A stretch of DNA of 18,982 nt from an uncultured Muribaculaceae bacterium. GTDB lineage: Bacteria > Bacteroidota > Bacteroidia > Bacteroidales > Muribaculaceae. The stretch lies in assembly GCA_910583775.1 (NCBI GenBank), contig CAJTYD010000068.1:1-18982 (forward strand), read 5' to 3'. Shown piece after piece: positions 16,145-18,982 of this stretch. The notes beneath the pieces were generated by a model. That model ran no database searches and was not told where the DNA came from. It saw only the letters and a program-made list of their open reading frames with translations. A program made the translations under genes and the position numbers. Each line of letters begins with the position of its first letter. The stretch's first letter is position 1.

Positions 16145-16267
16145 TTAAATAAAAAAAGCGACCCTTAGGTGTCCTACGCTATTAACAGTTAACAAGCGCC
16201 GGGGCGTTTCCGCGCTCCGCACCATAGGCCGCAAATATCTTTTAGGGGAATTGCTTAAGAAGTTCAT
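16145..16267 (-). CDS. Possible 40-residue basic small protein
   Basis: ATG 16267 to TAA 16145, 40 codons, starting MNFLSNSPKRYLRPMVRS and ending VGHLRVAFFI. It carries the same 24-base leader as the following 94-residue gene. The interior (about 16195-16245) is a GC-rich island in an AT-rich element. The peptide is arginine- and proline-rich with no recognised motif. A structured RNA or a recombination scar with a chance ORF is equally possible, so this is a weak gene call. Confidence 0.3.
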   Translation of the reverse strand: MNFLSNSPKRYLRPMVRSAETPRRLLTVNSVGHLRVAFFI

Positions 16268-16285
16268 AACTGTTAATTTTTAGGA
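16262..16285. repeat. 24-base direct repeat, copy 2 (leader of the 40-residue ORF)
   Basis: Exact second copy of the repeat at 16119-16142, 143 bases away. It lies just downstream of the candidate minus-strand promoter at 16290-16321, so it would form the 5' end of the transcript. Confidence 0.75.
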
Positions 16286-16289
16286 TATG

Positions 16290-16321
16290 CGAATTTATAA
16301 ATAATAAATTGAAAAAACAAA
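16290..16321 (-). promoter_or_regulatory. Candidate promoter for the minus-strand regulator unit
   Basis: On the minus strand TTTG (16321-16318) is followed after 20 bases by TAAATTCG (16297-16290), one mismatch from TAnnTTTG. The start of transcription would fall at or near the second 24-base repeat copy, upstream of the 40- and 94-residue ORFs. Confidence 0.4.
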
Positions 16322-16383
16322 TTTAATTTCCTCAATCCTTTCAATTATATTAAAAACGCCCCAAAGTTATGCTTTTATACTTT

Positions 16384-16429
16384 TAAGTGTGCAATGCTTG
16401 CAGTTCTAACTGCAAGCATTGCACACTTA
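16384..16429. terminator. Perfect 22-bp-stem hairpin between divergent units
   Basis: Bases 16384-16405 are the exact inverse of 16408-16429, with only two bases (CT) between. The arm starts TAAGTGTGCAATG and ends TTGCAGTT. T-rich runs lie on both sides (TTTT before, TATTTT after), so it could work as a bidirectional terminator that insulates the capsid genes from the divergent regulator unit. Its length and perfection are also compatible with a binding or cleavage site. The next base block is the candidate capsid promoter. A long frame that starts inside this hairpin at 16387 is not believed to be used. Confidence 0.6.
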
Positions 16430-16430
16430 T

Positions 16431-16461
16431 TTTGAAATATAAATATTTCAATGTTTTTTTG
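16431..16461 (+). promoter_or_regulatory. Candidate capsid-operon promoter with operator-like inverted repeat
   Basis: TTTG at 16431-16434 and TTTTTTTG at 16454-16461 (one mismatch from TAnnTTTG) are 19 bases apart. Between them lies a perfect inverted repeat, TTGAAATA-TAAA-TATTTCAA (16432-16451), exactly where a repressor would block RNA polymerase. The ATG of the protease is 18 bases after the -7 box. The low complexity of this AT-rich region limits confidence. Confidence 0.4.
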
Positions 16462-16479
16462 CTCAAAAAAATAATTATT

Positions 16480-17535
16480 ATGAATAAATTTAAGTTCGTT
16501 GTATCGGATGAAACCTTAAACAGTCAAGGTTTTATTGTGAAGACGGCAGGTATAAACATTTCAAAATTTAAGCAAAATCCCATAATGCTTTATATGCATG
16601 ACAGAGGCCAGGTTATAGGTAGATGGGATAATATTAAAGTTGAAAATAACAGGCTTGTTGCAGATGCCGTGTTTGATGAGGGCATTGAACTTGGCGCAAA
16701 GATAAAACATCAAGTTGAGGAAAGGTTTCTTAGATGTGCTTCTATAGGCATTGAAGAAGTAAAGTATGAAACTATCAACGGTATTCAAACGGTGTTAGAA
16801 TGCAATTTGTTTGAAATATCCATAGTTGATATTTCGGCAAATCAAAACGCAGTCAGATTGTATGCAAAGGGCCGAAAGCCTGTTTTGAAACTCTCTCAGG
16901 TGGAAGGAGAAAAGCCCTCAATTCCCTTAAGAACTCGGATTATTGATATCCTAGGAATAAACGACCATGCGACCGATGAAGATATTATATCTACAATAAA
17001 AGAGATAATGCAAACTTCTGAAAATGTAGAAAGAGAAGTAAAAGAAGCTGTATTACATGGAATTGTTGACGCAGGGGAGGAAGAGACTTTTTTATTAATG
17101 GCAAAAAATAATGTAAAAGCTTTCCGAAAGTATTGCAGTAATAAGAAACTTTTGCAATCCAAAGAGATTGAACATCTACTTTCCAAAAACAGAAATAAAA
17201 TCTTACCTTATAACGATTTTATTTATAAAAAAATAGGCGATCGCATGGGGGTACATGTGCTACGTGAGGTTCTTGAAACAATGCCAACACCGATACGTTT
17301 TACTGATATGATTCGTAAGGTTAATTATGTCCCGAAATCAATGTGGACTCTTGACGATTACAGAAAATATGCACCCGAAGACCTTAGAAATAATCCAGCA
17401 CTATTGAAAAAGCTGTTGTCAGATTCGGAGAATAAATGCAATATTACAAAGGATCTTGACTATTATAGAAAATATGATCCGGAATTTTTGAAAGAAAACC
17501 CGGAAATTTATGAACAATTATTAAGTAAAAAATAA
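16480..17535 (+). CDS. HK97-type prohead protease with long C-terminal extension
   Basis: A 351-residue protein; ATG 16480 (MNKFKFVVSDE) is chosen because the longer frame starts inside the hairpin. Residues about 1-140 are a peptidase U35-like prohead protease: NPIMLYMHDRGQVIGRW with the probable catalytic His40, RCASIGIEEV with the probable Ser88, and the family pattern LFEISIVDISANQNA. This enzyme trims the capsid and scaffold during head assembly. The C-terminal 200 residues are charged and helical, probably scaffold-like. They end in two related units of about 26 residues, TLDDYRKYAPEDLRNNPALL (from 290) and DLDYYRKYDPEFLKENPEIY (from 325). It is followed six bases later by the capsid gene, the normal order for such a pair. 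Confidence 0.8.
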   Translation: MNKFKFVVSDETLNSQGFIVKTAGINISKFKQNPIMLYMHDRGQVIGRWDNIKVENNRLVADAVFDEGIELGAKIKHQVEERFLRCASIGIEEVKYETINGIQTVLECNLFEISIVDISANQNAVRLYAKGRKPVLKLSQVEGEKPSIPLRTRIIDILGINDHATDEDIISTIKEIMQTSENVEREVKEAVLHGIVDAGEEETFLLMAKNNVKAFRKYCSNKKLLQSKEIEHLLSKNRNKILPYNDFIYKKIGDRMGVHVLREVLETMPTPIRFTDMIRKVNYVPKSMWTLDDYRKYAPEDLRNNPALLKKLLSDSENKCNITKDLDYYRKYDPEFLKENPEIYEQLLSKK

Positions 17536-17541
17536 ATAAAA

Positions 17542-18438
17542 ATGGCACTGAACAAGGAAATATGGATAAGTCAAATAAAAGAGGGCTTTTATCCAAAAGA
17601 TGGATGGTTAGACAAACTAACCAATTATGATGCATTTGTAGAAAACGATAAAATTCATATTGCGTCAGCTGGGATTGATCCAGAAGTATTGATAAACAAC
17701 ACCACCTATCCAATAGCGGTAAAACAAAGGAATGATGAAGATTGTGAAATACCTTTGGATTTGTTTGAGACTGAAAATACTATCGTCAGGCGCCCAGACG
17801 CAATAGAATACAGCTATGATAAGTTGGAAAGTGTAATCCGTCAGCATAGAAATACATTACGAAAGGCGGTAATATCAAAAGCTGCACATGCTATCGCGCC
17901 CCAAATGGACACTCCCGGCACTCCAATTATTATGACATCGGGAGAAGTGAACGGGAATCGTAAACGATTGACATTTGCAGATATTTTATCGTTAAAAGAG
18001 CGTTTTGATGATGCAGATATCCCGGAGGATAAACGGTTCCTGGTACTGCACCCCAAACATGTAACAGATCTTTTATTAGAGGATCTTAAAATATTTAAAG
18101 ACATAACAAATATAAAAGACGGAGAACCTTTAAAATTTGGCGGCTTTGGTTGCTTCTCATGCTCCGCTATGCCCTCATACGAAATCAAGGATGATATAAT
18201 TACTAAGGTGGCATTCAACAAGAGAAAAACCGATATGTTTGCTAGTTTTGCTTTTTATTCGGAAGAGGTTTTTAAAGCTGATGGAGAAATACACATGTAT
18301 GCTTCATATGATGATCCTTTGGAGAGAGGCACAATTGTAGGATTTGATAAAAGAGCTATTATTCTACCAATTCGCGGAAAAGGCATAGGTGCTATCGTAA
18401 GTAAAAACATAACAAATCAAGGTGGTCAGTCAGAATAA
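17542..18438 (+). CDS. Major capsid protein, HK97-fold type of Bacteroidales phages
   Basis: A 298-residue protein beginning MALNKEIWISQIKEGFYPKD. It resembles the capsid family I associate with Bacteroides phages and prophages, which have a similar MALNKEIW start, a region like AIEYSYDKLESVIRQHR, and a C-terminus with a LPIRGKGIGAIVSK-type end. The length is usual for the family. It lies right after the prohead protease, and its 3' end overlaps the next gene by 17 bases, so it is part of one translationally coupled unit. It should form the head shell. No portal, terminase, decoration or tail gene follows in this window. Family assignment is by recognition rather than a search. Confidence 0.75.
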   Translation: MALNKEIWISQIKEGFYPKDGWLDKLTNYDAFVENDKIHIASAGIDPEVLINNTTYPIAVKQRNDEDCEIPLDLFETENTIVRRPDAIEYSYDKLESVIRQHRNTLRKAVISKAAHAIAPQMDTPGTPIIMTSGEVNGNRKRLTFADILSLKERFDDADIPEDKRFLVLHPKHVTDLLLEDLKIFKDITNIKDGEPLKFGGFGCFSCSAMPSYEIKDDIITKVAFNKRKTDMFASFAFYSEEVFKADGEIHMYASYDDPLERGTIVGFDKRAIILPIRGKGIGAIVSKNITNQGGQSE

Positions 18439-18700
18439 TAAATTTCGGCCGGGAAACTCTTATGAGAAGAGAGTAAAAGATATTTGTTTTGAGTTTTCAA
18501 AATATCTAAAGACAGGCTTATCAAATAGAAATATTTGGAAAAAATATATTTATCCCAAATATGGAATTTGTGAAAGGACTCTTTACAATTATCTTAAAAA
18601 AACTGATTTATATAATCTTCAAAACAAAGCGTATAGTTTGAATACTAAGAGCCACTCGGAGTTATTTTGTTTTAAGCCTATTTGCGGATTAACGGTATGA
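18422..18700 (+). CDS. Small basic protein with helix-turn-helix-like segment
   Basis: A 92-residue protein started at GTG 18422, inside the capsid gene end. It is rich in Lys, Asn and Tyr. A segment near residues 30-60, with LSNRNIWKKYIYPKYGICERTLYNYLKK, looks like a helix-turn-helix of a phage DNA-binding protein. The C-terminal 25 residues (with CFKPICG) are not recognised. Translation is probably coupled to the capsid gene by the 17-base overlap. It ends 150 bases before a strong terminator, so it is the last gene of the capsid transcript. Possible roles are late regulator or packaging-site recognition; the sequence does not decide. Confidence 0.55.
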   Translation: MVSQNNKFRPGNSYEKRVKDICFEFSKYLKTGLSNRNIWKKYIYPKYGICERTLYNYLKKTDLYNLQNKAYSLNTKSHSELFCFKPICGLTV

Positions 18701-18850
18701 GAAACTAAAATAACCCTCACGTCGACTAATTGAAATGATTGAAAGTTTCATTACATTTGCAATGTAAGACCACCGAAAAGGCGCGATAACTTCAAGCCGT
18801 GTGGCAAATTTACAATTCCGTAGCTAATGGCTACCGATTCGTAGCAAGTG
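18701..18850 (+). other. Non-coding leader of a terminator, possibly a structured 3' RNA
   Basis: No ORF was found here. The stretch has a perfect inverted repeat TTACATT-TGC-AATGTAA (18751-18767) and short repeats of GTAGC, including GTAGC-TAATG-GCTAC (about 18821-18835). It leads directly into a strong terminator. This could be a long 3' UTR or a small RNA, but I recognise no known RNA family. Confidence 0.3.
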
Positions 18851-18884
18851 GCGGCAGTCCTTTAGGGGATTGCCGCTCGTTTTT
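18851..18884 (+). terminator. Rho-independent terminator of the capsid operon
   Basis: GCGGCAGTCC (18851-18860) pairs with GGATTGCCGC (18867-18876), one pair being G-U, across a TTTAGG loop. Five T's follow at 18880-18884. This is a good intrinsic terminator on the plus strand downstream of the HTH-like gene. Confidence 0.75.
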
Positions 18885-18896
18885 ATAGTGGCTTAG

Positions 18897-18908
18897 AATT
18901 GGTCAAAA
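18897..18908 (+). repeat. AATTGGTCAAAA repeat, right copy
   Basis: Third exact copy of the 12-mer, just after the terminator and about 3.8 kb from the inner left copy. It is in the same direction as the left copies, so the two flanks are not simple inverted ends. TAACATAT is repeated 10 bases apart at 18952 and 18962 further right, and CGTTTCGTTTTAT fills 18970-18982, matching 15256-15268. Confidence 0.65.
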
Positions 18909-18982
18909 AGTCGCATTTTAAAATAAACCGTTTTTCACGAATGCGCAATATTAACATATTGTAACATATCGTTTCGTTTTAT

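Larger units (their letters stand above)
14877..18982. mobile_element. Compact phage-derived element with capsid genes, right end not closed in window
   Basis: Proposed extent of an AT-rich element that starts near TGTAGCATAATAAAACG (14877-14893) and reaches past the window end. The last eight bases, CGTTTTAT, equal the first eight bases of the reverse complement of that left sequence, as expected if an inverted terminal repeat were just being entered. It encodes two minus-strand regulators or small proteins, a prohead protease, a major capsid protein and a small HTH-like protein. Both flanks share AATTGGTCAAAA and a 13-base CGTTTCGTTTTAT repeat. No recombinase is in view. Boundaries are tentative. 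Confidence 0.4.

Noticed and set aside
16387..16479. N-terminal extension of the prohead protease starting at 16387
   Set aside because: The start lies inside the perfect hairpin, and the added 31 residues are translated palindrome and AT-rich DNA. ATG 16480 gives a normal protease start.
18770..18885. tRNA or tmRNA-like gene near the right flank
   Set aside because: No acceptor stem, T-arm or anticodon arm could be paired. The only strong structure is the intrinsic terminator.
14547..18982. Retron or diversity-generating retroelement
   Set aside because: No reverse transcriptase motif was seen in any frame, and the repeats are short binding-site-like motifs rather than template/variable pairs.

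Overview
The window looks like chromosomal DNA of a gut-type Bacteroidales bacterium, plausibly Muribaculaceae. The evidence is paired DUF4230 proteins, a DUF4974/FecR-like anti-sigma factor with an STN-type outer-membrane receptor, Bacteroidales-style TAnnTTTG -7 boxes, weak Shine-Dalgarno signals and the trpF-trpA order. This assignment rests on family recognition by eye. No tRNA, rRNA or CRISPR array was seen.

Positions 1-1790 are AT-rich and carry a decayed TlpA/thioredoxin-like gene with an internal stop and a frameshift. Positions 1800-10200 are ordinary, more GC-rich chromosome: two adjacent DUF4230 genes, a divergent EamA-type transporter, a membrane pyrophosphatase (hppA), and a three-gene cell-surface signalling operon on the minus strand (ECF sigma factor, FecR-like anti-sigma factor, STN-containing outer-membrane barrel). 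Next comes the 3' end of a tryptophan operon (trpF, trpA intact). It is headed by a striking in-frame chimera of a middle piece of trpE and the last part of trpC, so trpG, trpD, most of trpE and most of trpC are missing here.

Positions 12330-14731 hold a small cassette: a radical-SAM activase-like protein, a membrane protein with a DUF4375-like C-terminus, and a cysteine-rich small protein. The last loses its expected tail at a junction with a fragment of an opposing reading frame.

From about 14877 to the window end lies a compact AT-rich element of phage descent. On the plus strand it has an HK97-type prohead protease, a major capsid protein and a small HTH-like protein followed by a strong terminator. 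On the minus strand it has a double-HTH regulator and two small unknown ORFs. No transposase, integrase, portal, terminase or tail gene is in view. The flanks carry repeated sites: three exact copies of AATTGGTCAAAA on both sides of the gene block, a helically phased set of GTTTACAT sites, four TGTAGCA motifs and several perfect hairpins. The most interesting reading is a capsid-encoding satellite or minimal transposable prophage mobilised in trans. A conventional prophage continuing beyond the window cannot be excluded.
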